Made by a program: the position numbers and the translations under genes. The notes below the pieces were generated by a model. That model was not told where the DNA came from. It worked only from the letters and a program-made list of their open reading frames with translations, and ran no database searches. From Oscillibacter ruminantium GH1 (GTDB lineage Bacteria; Bacillota; Clostridia; Oscillospirales; Oscillospiraceae): a DNA stretch of 64,000 nt. The stretch spans positions 1 through 64,000 of the forward strand of contig NZ_DF158898.1 of assembly GCF_000307265.1 (NCBI RefSeq), read 5' to 3'. Shown here piece by piece: positions 17,938 through 27,146 of the stretch. Position 1 is the first letter of the stretch; each line of letters starts with the position of its first letter.

Positions 17938-18969
17938 ATGGCTTATCATTACGAAAATATCAGACTGGAAAAGGGCATGTACGGTCAGTCGGGCCGCAGC
18001 TTTTCTCAGGCGTTGGAGGAACTGGACCCCAGCGAAAATTACCGCGGCACCCCCGCGGAGGGACTGGATGCGTTTCAGCGCCAGCTCAAGCGTTTTGACA
18101 TCAAAGTTAAGGGCGCGGGCAGCGACCGCGTGGAGAAGTTTTTCAAGACCAGCGACTCCGCCGTGCTGTTCCCGGAGTTTGTGTCCCGTGTGGTGCGCCA
18201 GGGGATGGAGGAGGAAAGCATTCTGCCCGCCATCACTGCCACGGTGACGAATGTGGAGGGAATGGATTACCGATCCATCGCATCTGTGCCCACGGAGAAG
18301 GAAAAGGAGCTCAAGCGTGTGGAAGAGGGCAGTACCATCCCGTCTACCACGATCCGGACGCAGGAGAATCTGGTGCGGCTGCACAAAAGAGGCCGGATGC
18401 TGGTGGCGTCCTATGAGGCGATCCGGTTCCAGAGACTGGATTTGTTCTCGGTGACGCTGCGCCAGATCGGCGCTTACATCGGCAGAATGCATTTGCAGGA
18501 CGCCATCAAGGTGCTGTGCGACGGCGACGGCAACGGTAATGCCGCCCCAATCTATACCATCGGCACCGCGCCTGTGTCCGGAACCAAGGGTACGCTGAGC
18601 TATGACGCCCTGTTGGAATTCTGGAGCCAGTTTGATCCGTACACCATGAACACCATGCTGGTGGGCGGCGACGTGATGCTGAAGCTGTTGAAGCTCAGTG
18701 AATTCCAGAATCCGCTGACGGGCTTAAATTTTCAGGGAACCGGCACGCTGACCACTCCGCTGGGGGCCACGCTGCTGAGAACCAGCGCCATGCCAGCCGG
18801 CAAGATGATCGGCCTTGACAAGGGGTATGCCTTGGAGCAGATCTGTGCCGGTGATGTGCTGGTGGAATACGACAAGCTGATCGACCGACAGCTGGAGCGG
18901 GCGGCAATCACGTCCATCTCCGGATTCGCCAAGCTGTTTACAGAGGCGAGCAAGGTTCTGGTAATCTGA
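17938..18969 (+). CDS. Major capsid protein (HK97-fold)
   Basis: 343 residues. The region V-L-F-P-E-F-V-S-R-V-V-R-Q-G and the later D-A-L-L-E-F-W-S-Q-F-D-P and L-T-G-L-N-F-Q-G-T-G stretches fit HK97-like major capsid proteins from Firmicute phages. The size and place after protease and decoration genes agree. ATG at 17938 follows GAGGAGGAC; the upstream in-frame ATG at 17878 lacks a ribosome site. Confidence 0.82.
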   Translation: MAYHYENIRLEKGMYGQSGRSFSQALEELDPSENYRGTPAEGLDAFQRQLKRFDIKVKGAGSDRVEKFFKTSDSAVLFPEFVSRVVRQGMEEESILPAITATVTNVEGMDYRSIASVPTEKEKELKRVEEGSTIPSTTIRTQENLVRLHKRGRMLVASYEAIRFQRLDLFSVTLRQIGAYIGRMHLQDAIKVLCDGDGNGNAAPIYTIGTAPVSGTKGTLSYDALLEFWSQFDPYTMNTMLVGGDVMLKLLKLSEFQNPLTGLNFQGTGTLTTPLGATLLRTSAMPAGKMIGLDKGYALEQICAGDVLVEYDKLIDRQLERAAITSISGFAKLFTEASKVLVI

Positions 18970-19012
18970 GCGGTTCTGCCGCCTGAGTGGGAACAGAAGG
19001 GAGGCGCGGAAG

Positions 19013-19363
19013 ATGCAAGAGGATATTTTGACGCTGGCAACGCCCCTCTCCAGCGCGGGAGGGGATGAAGCGGGGCTGCTGGCGCTGTTGTGCGCGGCGG
19101 CTGAAAAGGATTGGACGGAGAGGCTCCGGGACGGCATAACGGCGGAGCAGTGCCGCGCGGCGTTTCTCTGCGCGGCGGCGATGAGCGCCGCGGCAGGGCT
19201 GATTACCGGACGGGGCGGAGCCTTACGTTTCACGGCGGGGGACGTATCTGTAACGGAGACGGAAGGCAGCGAGACGGCAAAAGACCTGCGAAAAGAGGCC
19301 AAACGGCTGATGGCCCCCTATGTGAAGACGGAGAATTTCTCCGTTCGGGGGGTGCGGGGATGA
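19013..19363 (+). CDS. Probable head-tail connector protein 1
   Basis: A 116-residue, mostly helical, Ala-rich protein immediately after the capsid gene. In contractile Firmicute phages this slot holds the head completion (gp6-like) adaptor. There is no diagnostic motif, so the role is taken from gene order. ATG at 19013 follows GGAGGCGCGG, and the stop overlaps the next start as ATGA. Confidence 0.5.
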   Translation: MQEDILTLATPLSSAGGDEAGLLALLCAAAEKDWTERLRDGITAEQCRAAFLCAAAMSAAAGLITGRGGALRFTAGDVSVTETEGSETAKDLRKEAKRLMAPYVKTENFSVRGVRG

Positions 19364-19662
19364 AGCCGAGCATTGCCCGCATTTTACGAAAGTATGGACA
19401 GACGGTGAAGGTAAACGGGACGGAGACTCGGGCGTTTATTCAGCCCGCAAGAGAAAAAGCCGTGCCATTTGAAGTCTCGTCTCTGGGAGCGGTGGATGAC
19501 CGGAAGTGGATGTATCTTGGAGAAACGAAATTGAAGCTGGGGGACCGGGTGGAGTTTCGAGGACGGGGATACACGGTGCGCAGCTGCGAGAGCGTCTACA
19601 TTGGGGACGAGATCGTCTACTGGTGGGCGTCCCTGACGGTGGAGAGGGAGGCGGCGGAATGA
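19360..19662 (+). CDS. Probable head-tail connector protein 2
   Basis: A 100-residue basic, beta-rich protein: R-I-L-R-K-Y-G-Q-T-V-K-V near the start and L-G-D-R-V-E-F-R-G-R-G-Y-T-V in the middle resemble head closure/stopper proteins (gp16/YqbH-like). Translationally coupled on both sides by ATGA overlaps. Confidence 0.55.
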   Translation: MKPSIARILRKYGQTVKVNGTETRAFIQPAREKAVPFEVSSLGAVDDRKWMYLGETKLKLGDRVEFRGRGYTVRSCESVYIGDEIVYWWASLTVEREAAE

Positions 19663-20150
19663 ACGGACTAAATCAGGTGCGGGATGCGGTGATTTCCGCG
19701 TTGAAGAGTGCGGGAGTGGCGGCAGTGCCGGCCTATGAGGGGAACGCGAAGAAGTATGCAGGCGCGGTGGCCGCGGTGGATGTGGCCACCGCAGAGGGGA
19801 AAGCTGTGGGACTGTCCAGCTATCTGGGCGAGAGTTGGGACGAGAAGAACGGGACTGTCCGTGAGCTGTACGGTATGCAGATGGAAGTAACGATTTCTCT
19901 CAGTGTGTGGGCGGAGCGGGCTGAAATTTGTGAAACGGCGATGGAGACTGCCGTCGGAGCGCTGATGGGAGGACTGCCCGCCGGGCTACGGCTGGGAAAA
20001 ATGAGCTGGAGCGGCATCGCGTGGGACAAGACCACGGGAATGTTTTTACGGAAGGGGAGTGCGGCGTGCAGGGCCGCGTTTTTGGCGGAGGACTCTGATG
20101 AGACAGGGAATCTGCTGGACTTTATTTTGAAAGGAACGATGAGACATTGA
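19659..20150 (+). CDS. Probable tail completion/terminator protein
   Basis: A 163-residue protein between the connectors and the sheath, where contractile phages encode the tail terminator. The pattern V-R-D-A-V-I-S-A-L-K-S-A-G-V near the start and a later V-T-I-S-L-S-V-W are of that kind, but no decisive motif is present. ATG at 19659 overlaps the preceding stop, and its own stop overlaps the sheath start. Confidence 0.5.
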   Translation: MNGLNQVRDAVISALKSAGVAAVPAYEGNAKKYAGAVAAVDVATAEGKAVGLSSYLGESWDEKNGTVRELYGMQMEVTISLSVWAERAEICETAMETAVGALMGGLPAGLRLGKMSWSGIAWDKTTGMFLRKGSAACRAAFLAEDSDETGNLLDFILKGTMRH

Positions 20151-21214
20151 GTACGACGAAGCATGAGCGTCCGGGGATCTATTCCTCTTATGACGCGTCT
20201 TCCGTGGTATCCGCAGGAACTGGGACGAAGACCATCGGCGTGGCGGCGAAGGCGGCCAAGGGTGATGTGGGAACGGCGGTGACGCTGACCGGCTACGCCG
20301 AGGGTATCAACGCTTTTGGAGAAGACGGAGAGAGTGCGGGTATGAGCGCCATTTTGCGGCTGTTGTTTCTGAACGGGGCATCCAAGGTGATGGCAGTTCG
20401 GGTGGCGGACGCGGGCGCGACGACGGACTATGAGGCGGGCTTTACGGCGCTTGGAAACCTGGAGGATGTGCGGATCGTGGTTTGCGACAGCGCGGACACC
20501 GCCGTTCATCAGGCGCTGCGCACAGAGGTGGAGACTGCGTCGGCAAGGAGGAAGGAACGCATCGCCGTGGTGGGCGGAAGCGAGGAAAAGGTTGCCCAGC
20601 TGGTGACCCACGCGGCTGCGCTGAATAGCGAGCGCATGGTGTTGGTGGGACCGGACGGTCTGGGAACCAGCGGAGAGACGCTGGCGGGGGTCTTCTGCGC
20701 GGCAGCGCTGGCTGGCGCGGTCGCCAGAGGAAGCGACCCGGCAGTGCCGCTGAATGGGGCGGTGCTGTATGGCCTGAATGGGTTGAGCGCCGTGTACAGC
20801 GACAACGATATTGACACGCTGGTGCGAGGCGGTGTGACCCCGATGGAGAGTGTGGCGGGGGTAATCTCCCCGGTGCGGTGCGTCACCACGAAGACTACCA
20901 CGGACGGGGCCGCGGACGCCACATGGCGGGAACTGAGCACCATCCAGATTGTGGACAATGTGATTCCGGCCATCCGGTCTTCTCTGCGCAGCAAATTCAC
21001 CCGGACAAAAAATACGGCTCAGAACCGAGGGGCGATTCGCTCACAGGTGATTGTAGAGCTGGAGAAGAAGCTGGCGGCGGAGATTATCGACAGCTATGGC
21101 GAGGTGGCGGTGAGCGTGTCGGCAGACGATCCCACCGTGTGTCTGGTGGAATTCAGCTTTGCGGTGGCTCACGGACTGAACCAGATTTATCTGACGGCCC
21201 ACATCACCATTTAA
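20147..21214 (+). CDS. Phage contractile tail sheath protein
   Basis: 355 residues, at the short end for sheath proteins. It begins with E-R-P-G-I-Y and ends with the core domain: D-N-V-I-P-A-I-R-S-S-L-R-S-K-F-x-R, N-R-G-A-I-R-S-Q-V and the closing I-Y-L-T-A-H-I-T-I, typical of PBSX/Mu-type sheaths. It shows that the element encodes a contractile (myovirus-like) tail. Start TTG at 20147, coupled to the previous stop and preceded by GAAAGGAACGATGAG. Confidence 0.92.
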   Translation: MSTTKHERPGIYSSYDASSVVSAGTGTKTIGVAAKAAKGDVGTAVTLTGYAEGINAFGEDGESAGMSAILRLLFLNGASKVMAVRVADAGATTDYEAGFTALGNLEDVRIVVCDSADTAVHQALRTEVETASARRKERIAVVGGSEEKVAQLVTHAAALNSERMVLVGPDGLGTSGETLAGVFCAAALAGAVARGSDPAVPLNGAVLYGLNGLSAVYSDNDIDTLVRGGVTPMESVAGVISPVRCVTTKTTTDGAADATWRELSTIQIVDNVIPAIRSSLRSKFTRTKNTAQNRGAIRSQVIVELEKKLAAEIIDSYGEVAVSVSADDPTVCLVEFSFAVAHGLNQIYLTAHITI

Positions 21215-21291
21215 GCGATACTTGCTGATTCGGGCGGATTTGGTGACTCGGAGCGGCAAAGAAACCTATTTTTGAAAAGGGAGTGAAAGTC

Positions 21292-21681
21292 ATGGAAGTA
21301 ACGGGATTTCCCACCAGTGCGGATATTTATCTGGAACTGAACGGAAAAAAGGTGGCGGTGGTACAGAGCTATACCGCCAAGGCCAGCAAGACCAGCCGAA
21401 GCGTGCAGGCTTTTGGCGAGAGAGAGCCGATTGGAACCATTGCGGGACAAAACAAATACACGCTGGAGCTGACCCGTCTGTACGCCACCGACGATGCGAT
21501 CTCCGACGGAATCAACTTTTACGATTTGAGCGATTTTTCGCTGGTGGTCTGCAAGCCGGATCGAAAGATCATCTATTCCGGATGCCAGTGGAGCAGTATT
21601 TCTGAGCAGGGAGAGCTGGACGCTATGGTGGCGGAGAAAATCACCGTGGTAGCGGCCCGCCGCATCGAGACAACGGTATGA
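21292..21681 (+). CDS. Phage tail tube protein (XkdM-like)
   Basis: A 129-residue protein just after the sheath gene. The pattern S-A-D-I-Y-L-E-L-N-G-K-K-V-A and A-F-G-E-R-E-P...Y-T-L-E-L-T-R-L fits XkdM-type inner tube proteins. ATG at 21292 with AAAAGGGAGTG upstream; a GTG nine bases earlier would sit inside the ribosome site. Confidence 0.85.
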   Translation: MEVTGFPTSADIYLELNGKKVAVVQSYTAKASKTSRSVQAFGEREPIGTIAGQNKYTLELTRLYATDDAISDGINFYDLSDFSLVVCKPDRKIIYSGCQWSSISEQGELDAMVAEKITVVAARRIETTV

Positions 21682-21986
21682 CAAGGCCGGACGGACTACG
21701 TCCACCCACTGCTGGACGGCTGCTGAGCATTTGGCGGGAGACGGAGCAGGAAAAAAACGCGATGGTTCGGGGCTTGCTGTGCAACGCGGCGGTACTGGCG
21801 GAAAGCTGCTTTTTTGAGGGGGAACGGCTGTTCGACGGTCCGGAAGCGGTGTTGGAGACGATGACGGCGCGGGAGATGGAGTTGCTTTTGAAGAGTCTGG
21901 CTGGGGAAACGGCGCTTCTTTCAAGCGGAGAAAATTCCGGCTTTGATACAGCCCGGTTTCGGACGATGCGGAGGGAGCGGACATGA
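21678..21986 (+). CDS. Probable tail assembly chaperone
   Basis: A 102-residue acidic/helical protein placed where tailed phages encode the tail assembly chaperone (XkdN/gpG-like). It is coupled at both ends by ATGA overlaps. Function is from position only. Confidence 0.5.
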   Translation: MTRPDGLRPPTAGRLLSIWRETEQEKNAMVRGLLCNAAVLAESCFFEGERLFDGPEAVLETMTAREMELLLKSLAGETALLSSGENSGFDTARFRTMRRERT

Positions 21987-22093
21987 ACTACATCGAAGAG
22001 GAGCTGCTGCGGCAGACGGCGGCGTTTGCCGCGCTGCTGGGCGGCGGAGCGAATCGGAGAGACGACGCGCAGATGGGGGGGCGCGGACTGTGA
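21983..22093 (+). CDS. 5' part of a frameshifted gene in the tape-measure slot (36 codons)
   Basis: ATG at 21983 overlaps the chaperone stop (ATGA), so translation should begin here. The product begins M-N-Y-I-E-E-E-L-L-R-Q and ends after 36 residues, shortly behind a run of seven Gs at 22075-22081. Skipping one G would carry the frame without a stop into the 22104-22571 reading frame, giving a protein of about 195 residues. The break is a mutation, a programmed +1 shift or a sequencing error. Confidence 0.55.
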   Translation: MNYIEEELLRQTAAFAALLGGGANRRDDAQMGGRGL

Positions 22094-22103
22094 TGGAGAA
22101 TGG

Positions 22104-22571
22104 GTGGCGGAGAGCGGCGGGGACGGCGCTCTCCGCCTCTCCCCAACAGCGGAATTGTTAAAACAGAATGGCGCAGGCGCGATGACAGAGTGGAACCAAG
22201 CACTGCGGCGCAGAAGCAACCAGAGCTTTCGGCAGGCGGTAAGTGTTTTGGGTTTTACGGAGACGGAGCTGAAAGCGGCAATGACGGCAGAACCCCCGAT
22301 GGGAGAAGCAGGTCCTGCACAGGAGTGGGCAGGACAGATAAAAACGACCGAAAATGGATTTGCAGCAGGGCGGCAGAATAACAACGAACAGGGCGCGGTT
22401 CGTCAGGTGGAAATGACTGTGCAAGACGGCAGCACGCCGCCGGACCCTAACAAATCCGGGGATTTTCGGGAGGCGATTTTTGTGGCAGACCATGGCGTGT
22501 CCGCCGGGGAACTGTCCCGGACATTCCAGAGGGACGCAAGACGGTATGACGGCGGGTATCCGCTGTATTGA
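22104..22571 (+). CDS. 3' part of the gene in the tape-measure slot
   Basis: An open frame of up to 155 residues from GTG 22104 (an internal ATG lies at 22182), continuous with the preceding 36-codon frame if one base of the G7 tract is skipped. It is hydrophilic, with a helical R-R-R-S-N-Q-S-F-R-Q region and a C-terminus S-R-T-F-Q-R-D-A-R-R-Y-D-G-G-Y. It occupies the only space between tail chaperone and baseplate genes, where a tape measure of several hundred to over 1000 residues is normally found. No membrane helices. Confidence 0.55.
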   Translation: MAESGGDGALRLSPTAELLKQNGAGAMTEWNQALRRRSNQSFRQAVSVLGFTETELKAAMTAEPPMGEAGPAQEWAGQIKTTENGFAAGRQNNNEQGAVRQVEMTVQDGSTPPDPNKSGDFREAIFVADHGVSAGELSRTFQRDARRYDGGYPLY

Positions 22572-22591
22572 GAGAAGAGAGGTGAGACGGC

Positions 22592-23161
22592 GTGGAACTG
22601 ACGCCGATGCGGTATAAGGACTACGTATGGCCCCACAACCCGGAGACCTATTCCGTCACATGGCAGAGAAAGATCGCGGTGCACAAGGTGCCCTTTGGAC
22701 GATACTGTATGCAGGAGATGGGGCCGGGCTACCGGGTAATGCGGGGCGAGGGGACATTTGTGGGGACAAGCGCCTATCAGGAGTTCCAAAGGCTGGCGGC
22801 GGTATTAGATCAGGACGGGGCGGGGATGCTGACCCATCCCGTATGGCAGGCGGCGCAGGCACATTTCGTATCGTTACAGTTGACGGAAGAGCCACTACCC
22901 GACTATGTGCGCTACGCTTTCGAGTTCTGGGAGGACTGCGGGCAGAACGCGGAGATGACGGCAGTGAGCACGGCGAACAGCCCCGGAACGGAAGCGGGGG
23001 GCAGCGGCGCGGCCGCAGTGTGGTACACCGTGAAAAAAGGGGACACGCTGTGGGGAATCGCAAAAAAATATGGCGTGACGCTTCAAAGCCTGATTAAGGC
23101 GAATCCGCAGATTAAAAACCCCAATCTCATTTACGCAGGAAATCAGGTGCGGGTGAAATGA
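22592..23161 (+). CDS. LysM-containing tail/baseplate protein (XkdP-like)
   Basis: 189 residues. The N-terminal 130 residues form a phage domain with [10 protein letters not shown] near the start, and a single LysM repeat ([13 protein letters not shown], about 143-188) closes the protein. XkdP of PBSX and gp53-like baseplate wedges have this layout. GTG at 22592 after AGAAGAGAGGTGAG. Overlaps the next gene by four bases. Confidence 0.82.
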   Translation: MELTPMRYKDYVWPHNPETYSVTWQRKIAVHKVPFGRYCMQEMGPGYRVMRGEGTFVGTSAYQEFQRLAAVLDQDGAGMLTHPVWQAAQAHFVSLQLTEEPLPDYVRYAFEFWEDCGQNAEMTAVSTANSPGTEAGGSGAAAVWYTVKKGDTLWGIAKKYGVTLQSLIKANPQIKNPNLIYAGNQVRVK

Positions 23162-24099
23162 AGGGGCAGATCACAACATGCGACCATGTGGTATTTGAAC
23201 TTCCGGCGCTTCTGTCATGGGATGTGGCGTATACCGGGACGGTGCCCTGCGACAGCTTCACGGTGACATGCCTCTATACGGCGGCACTGGAACCGGTGCT
23301 GCGGCGGGCGGCGGGATTTACCCTGATGGACGGGCAAACTGTGCTGCTGCGGGGAATCGTGGATGAGTATGAAATCCGGCAGACAGAGGAGGGCCTCAGT
23401 GCACTGGTGGCGGGACGGGGTTATGCGGCGCGGCTGCTGGACAATGAATCGCGGGCGGCCAACTATCAGGGGGCGACACTGGCCGAAATTATCCGGAATC
23501 ATGTCGCGCCCTACGGAATCGAATGCGACCAGACGGCGGATATCAGCAGCGGCGGGGAGATGTATACCGTGGCGGCGGGGAGCAGCCAGTGGAAGGCGCT
23601 GGAGAACTTTTGCAGGGCCTACGGCGATTTCGCGCCGACCTTTGACCGATACGGACGGCTGTGGGCTGCGCCTGCAAACGTTTCAAAGACGTTTGAAATT
23701 TCGGATTCATCCAACATTTTATCGCTCGTAAAAAGGGAGGACCACTACGGTGTGTTGTCAGAAATGTTGGTTGTGGACAAGACGAGAAATCAGGAATACA
23801 GCGTGAAAAATCAAGACTGGATGGACCGGGGCGGCCAGTGCAGACGGGTACTGTACACGCCGGGACAGAGCACTTGGGCCAAAATGCGGTACACCGGAGA
23901 GTATCAGATCAAGCAGTCAAAAGCAGATGAGGTGAGCGTGGAAGTGACACTGTCGGGAGGCTTTTTAGCGTTCCCTAGAGACGAGGTCACGCTGAAACTG
24001 GAACGGACCGGATTGACGGGAACCTATTGCGTAACAGAAGCGCGAACAAGGGCCGACGGAGGCGGGCAGACTGTTACGCTGACGCTGCGGGAACGATGA
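23158..24099 (+). CDS. Baseplate hub protein (XkdQ/gpD-like)
   Basis: 313 residues, matching XkdQ-type baseplate hub proteins. Motifs include [13 protein letters not shown] and a central [12 protein letters not shown], followed by N-F-C-R-A-Y-G. These hub proteins link tube and spike. Confidence 0.82.
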   Translation: MKGQITTCDHVVFELPALLSWDVAYTGTVPCDSFTVTCLYTAALEPVLRRAAGFTLMDGQTVLLRGIVDEYEIRQTEEGLSALVAGRGYAARLLDNESRAANYQGATLAEIIRNHVAPYGIECDQTADISSGGEMYTVAAGSSQWKALENFCRAYGDFAPTFDRYGRLWAAPANVSKTFEISDSSNILSLVKREDHYGVLSEMLVVDKTRNQEYSVKNQDWMDRGGQCRRVLYTPGQSTWAKMRYTGEYQIKQSKADEVSVEVTLSGGFLAFPRDEVTLKLERTGLTGTYCVTEARTRADGGGQTVTLTLRER

Positions 24100-24122
24100 A
24101 GCAGGGAAAGGAACGGAGCAAT

Positions 24123-24536
24123 ATGTGGTTATCAAAGCAGACGCGATCAGGAATGGCCGTGTCCGGGTCCGATTTGGGCGTGACCTCCATTTCCGGTGTC
24201 AGCGCCGGAGTAGTTACCAAGGGTGAGACGAGAAAACTGCCGGTCTATGGGCCGGGAGGCTACGTCTGGCAGCCCGCGGTAGGAGAGACGGTGCTGGTCA
24301 TCAAAGGTGGTACCGGCGGCGAAGAATCCTGCGTGGCGGGGGCGAAGCAGACGGAGGCACCCGACGGACTGCGGCCCGGCGAGGTATATATTCATTCCGG
24401 TGGCTGCGGCGTATGTCTGAGAAACAACGGTACGGTGGAGATGCGGGGCAGCAATATCGTTCTGAAGGGACGGGTGGATATAAACGGCTCGCTGTATATC
24501 AATGGCGAGCCGTACAAGCCCGGTGCCGGCGGCTGA
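24123..24536 (+). CDS. Baseplate spike protein (gpV/gp45-like)
   Basis: 137 residues with an OB-type N-terminal domain (G-Y-V-W-Q-P-A-V-G-E-T-V-L-V-I) and a short C-terminal beta-helix (N-N-G-T-V-E-M-R-G-S-N-I-V-L-K-G-R-V-D-I), the pattern of contractile-tail spikes. ATG at 24123 has GGGAAAGGAACGGAG before it; an ATG at 24096 overlapping the previous stop is an alternative. Confidence 0.75.
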   Translation: MWLSKQTRSGMAVSGSDLGVTSISGVSAGVVTKGETRKLPVYGPGGYVWQPAVGETVLVIKGGTGGEESCVAGAKQTEAPDGLRPGEVYIHSGGCGVCLRNNGTVEMRGSNIVLKGRVDINGSLYINGEPYKPGAGG

Positions 24537-24549
24537 GGAGGTATACAAC

Positions 24550-24888
24550 GTGGCGGAGCTTAAAATTAAAGATGGGGATTATGTCTCCGACGGCGTGGGC
24601 GGCGCGGTCCACGTCAAGGGAAGGGATGCGCTGCTGCAAAGAGTGCTGTTTAAGCTGACAGCCAGACGGGGTGGATTTCCCTTTTTGGAGAATCTGGGCA
24701 GTACGCTGCATGCGCTGGGCAATGTGCCGGTATCCCAGCGGCAGAGCGCGGCGGCGACAGCTGTGGTGCAGGCGCTGGCAGATGAGGAGGACTTGCAGGT
24801 GGAGCAGGTGGAATTGGACGGAGATCGGCTGACGGTGCGTTTGAAGAACAAAGGGGAAGAACTGGACGTTCAGCTGACAGTACGGTAA
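24550..24888 (+). CDS. Baseplate wedge protein W (gp25/XkdS-like)
   Basis: 112 residues, in the usual position before gpJ. The pattern L-Q-R-V-L-F-K-L-T-A-R-R-G-G-F-P-F-L-E-N and L-G-S-T-L near residues 28-52 is the hallmark of gp25-like proteins. GTG at 24550 follows GAGGAGG; an earlier in-frame ATG lacks a ribosome site. Confidence 0.85.
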   Translation: MAELKIKDGDYVSDGVGGAVHVKGRDALLQRVLFKLTARRGGFPFLENLGSTLHALGNVPVSQRQSAAATAVVQALADEEDLQVEQVELDGDRLTVRLKNKGEELDVQLTVR

Positions 24889-24900
24889 TGGAGTGAAAAC

Positions 24901-25956
24901 ATGAGGACGACAGAGAAAATCTATCAGGAAATGCTGGGGGCATTTCGGGAGCGGTCCGGCTGTGACTTGGAGGATTCCTGCGACCTGGCGGTGCGGCTGT
25001 ACGCGGTGGCGGCACAGGTGCAGGCGCTGGAGTGCCAGACGGACTGGGTGCTGAACCAGAGCTTTCCCCAGACGGCGCAGGGCGTTTATCTGGACGATCA
25101 CGCAGCCATGCGGGGAATTGCCCGCCAAGAGGCGGAAAAGGCCGTGGGAATGCTGCGGTTTTCCGTGGCGGATGCGCCGCTGGGTGATCTGAGCATCCCT
25201 CTGGGGAGCGTTTGCATGACGGAGGGCGAGACGCGGTTCCGGACCACACAGGCAGCTGTGCTGGCGGCGGGGGATCTGACGGTGGAGGTGCCCGCCGAGG
25301 CACTGGAAGGCGGAAAAGGCGGCAATGTTGCGGCGGGCAGCGTGACGGTGTTGGCGGTGTGTCCGGTGGGGATCACGGGCTGCACAAATCCGGCGGCATT
25401 TACCGGAGGAACAGACGCTGAGAGTGACGGTGCGCTGCGTGCAAGGGTACTGGCCAGCTTTCAGCGGCTACCAAATGGAGCCAATGCTGCCTTTTACGAG
25501 GAACAGGCGCTGCGGCATGAAGGCGTAGCCGCGGCAACAGCCATTGGCCGGGCACGAGGCATTGGTACGGTGGATGTGTATATCGCCACAGCGGCGGGCG
25601 CGCCGGACAGCACACTGCTGGCTGAGGTGAGAAAGGATTTGCAGGCGAAGCGGGAGATCGCGGTGGACGTGCAGGTGCTGGCTCCGGTGCAAAGAGGTGT
25701 AAATGTGACGGTGGATCTGGATGCGGGCGAGGAAGATTTTGTAACAGTGAAAGGCCGGGTGGAATCCGCAGTTGCCGGGTGGTTCACGGGAAAACTGCTG
25801 GGCAAGCCTGTACTTTTGGCGGAGCTGGGACGACTGATCTATGCTGTGGACGGCGTAAAAAACTATCACATTTTATCACCTGCGGCAGATGCGGCGGGGA
25901 ACAGCACGACCCTGCCCAAGCTGGGGACGCTGACAGTGACGGAGATGGGGTCGTGA
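24901..25956 (+). CDS. Baseplate protein J (XkdT-like)
   Basis: 351 residues of the gpJ family. Characteristic features are a helical N-terminus, G-V-Y-L-D-D-H-A-A-M-R-G-I-x-R, N-V-A-A-G-S-V-T, F-T-G-G-T-D-A-E-S-D-G-A-L-R-x-R and N-G-A-N-A-A-F-Y. It builds the triangular wedges around the hub. Confidence 0.9.
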   Translation: MRTTEKIYQEMLGAFRERSGCDLEDSCDLAVRLYAVAAQVQALECQTDWVLNQSFPQTAQGVYLDDHAAMRGIARQEAEKAVGMLRFSVADAPLGDLSIPLGSVCMTEGETRFRTTQAAVLAAGDLTVEVPAEALEGGKGGNVAAGSVTVLAVCPVGITGCTNPAAFTGGTDAESDGALRARVLASFQRLPNGANAAFYEEQALRHEGVAAATAIGRARGIGTVDVYIATAAGAPDSTLLAEVRKDLQAKREIAVDVQVLAPVQRGVNVTVDLDAGEEDFVTVKGRVESAVAGWFTGKLLGKPVLLAELGRLIYAVDGVKNYHILSPAADAAGNSTTLPKLGTLTVTEMGS

Positions 25957-25957
25957 G

Positions 25958-26524
25958 ATGGCGAAGTATGAAGCGTATCTGAAAGATTTGCTAACGCCGC
26001 TGGGTATCTATGATCTCAGAGACGGGACGCTGAGCGAGAGTATGCTCTACGCCGCCGCTTTGGGACTGGACAGTGCTGCGGACAAGCTGGAGTATGCGGA
26101 GAGGGAGACGCTGACGGGGACTGCGGAGGGTGAGGGGCTGCAAAGAAGAGAGGCGCTGTTTGCCCGTCGGCCCGCAGCCAATACGGTTCCGCTCCGGCGA
26201 AATGCCATCGCGGCCCTCATGCAGATTGACGCGGACAGTTTTTCTTTGGACAGCATCAACCGTACCATCAGCGGCTGCGGCATCAAGGCGCTGGCGCAGG
26301 AAATGGGCGGAGGGCATATCCGCATCATCTTTCCGGAGGTGGCGGGTATTCCGGAGGAATTTCAGCAGATTCAAAAAATTGTGATGGACATCATTCCTTG
26401 CCATCTGGAGACGGAATTCTATTTCCGGTACATGCTCTGGTCGGAGTGCGAGAGCCACGGCTGGACATGGGCGAAGGTGGAGAATGGGGACCACACTTGG
26501 TTCAGTTTTGAATTGGCGGTGTGA
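25958..26524 (+). CDS. Baseplate/tail protein I (XkdU-like, DUF2313)
   Basis: 188 residues, directly downstream of gpJ with one base between. DUF2313/gpI-like features are L-L-T-P-L-G-I-Y near the start and the E-F-Y-F-R-Y-M-L-W near residue 152. It normally connects wedge to tail fibre, yet no fibre gene follows. Confidence 0.82.
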   Translation: MAKYEAYLKDLLTPLGIYDLRDGTLSESMLYAAALGLDSAADKLEYAERETLTGTAEGEGLQRREALFARRPAANTVPLRRNAIAALMQIDADSFSLDSINRTISGCGIKALAQEMGGGHIRIIFPEVAGIPEEFQQIQKIVMDIIPCHLETEFYFRYMLWSECESHGWTWAKVENGDHTWFSFELAV

Positions 26525-26525
26525 G

Positions 26526-26822
26526 ATGGAACAGGAGTGGAGTGGGCGGATTACAGCGCTGGAGGAACGGGTATTGTCCAATACCCGCCGGATCGGCGCG
26601 CTGGAGCAGGCGCAGGAGACTTTGCGTCGGCTGGCCACGGCGGTGGAGGTACTGGCGACAAAACAGGAGAATGTGGCGGATTGTGTGGCAAGGTTGGACG
26701 AGAAACTTGACGCACTGGAAAAAAGACCCGGAAAGCGGTGGGACAGTCTGATGGACAAGATTCTTCTGGTGCTGGCGGGAGCGTTTGTCAGTTTTCTGCT
26801 GACGCGTGGAGGCACCGTATAA
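26526..26822 (+). CDS. XhlA-like coiled-coil membrane protein
   Basis: 98 residues: an N-terminal heptad-rich coiled coil (I-T-A-L-E-E-R-V to L-D-E-K-L-D-A-L-E) and one C-terminal membrane helix (I-L-L-V-L-A-G-A-F-V-S-F-L-L). This matches XhlA, a lysis-cassette protein that works with holin and lysin. ATG at 26526, overlapping context of the previous stop (GTGAGATG). Confidence 0.78.
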   Translation: MEQEWSGRITALEERVLSNTRRIGALEQAQETLRRLATAVEVLATKQENVADCVARLDEKLDALEKRPGKRWDSLMDKILLVLAGAFVSFLLTRGGTV

Positions 26823-26894
26823 AAAGAAGTGAACAGGTTCAGAGACTTCCACGCTGGGTCACGACAAAAGGTGTTGAAGGGAGAGAAAAATTTG

Positions 26895-27146
26895 ATGAAA
26901 ACAGCATTGCAAAAACTGAGTTCCCGAAAACTGTGGGCGGCAGCTGCGGGCATTGTAACGGGACTTGCCATGGTATTCGGGTTGGACGAGGGCGTGATTG
27001 CCACTGTGGCGGGAGCGGTGGTGTCTGTGGCTTCCGTGGTAACGTATATTGTCACAGAGGGCCGGGTGGACGCGCAAAGTGTCAAAACTGTGGTGCAGGC
27101 CGTGCAGAATGCAGAGGATGCGCTGCGGGAAACGGACGGAAAATGA
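26895..27146 (+). CDS. Putative phage holin (small two-helix membrane protein)
   Basis: 83 residues with two hydrophobic stretches (about 13-28 and 33-52) and a charged C-terminus, between an XhlA-like gene and a lysin. This is the size and place of a holin. ATG at 26895 after GAAGGGAGAG. It overlaps the lysin start by ATGA. Confidence 0.68.
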   Translation: MKTALQKLSSRKLWAAAAGIVTGLAMVFGLDEGVIATVAGAVVSVASVVTYIVTEGRVDAQSVKTVVQAVQNAEDALRETDGK

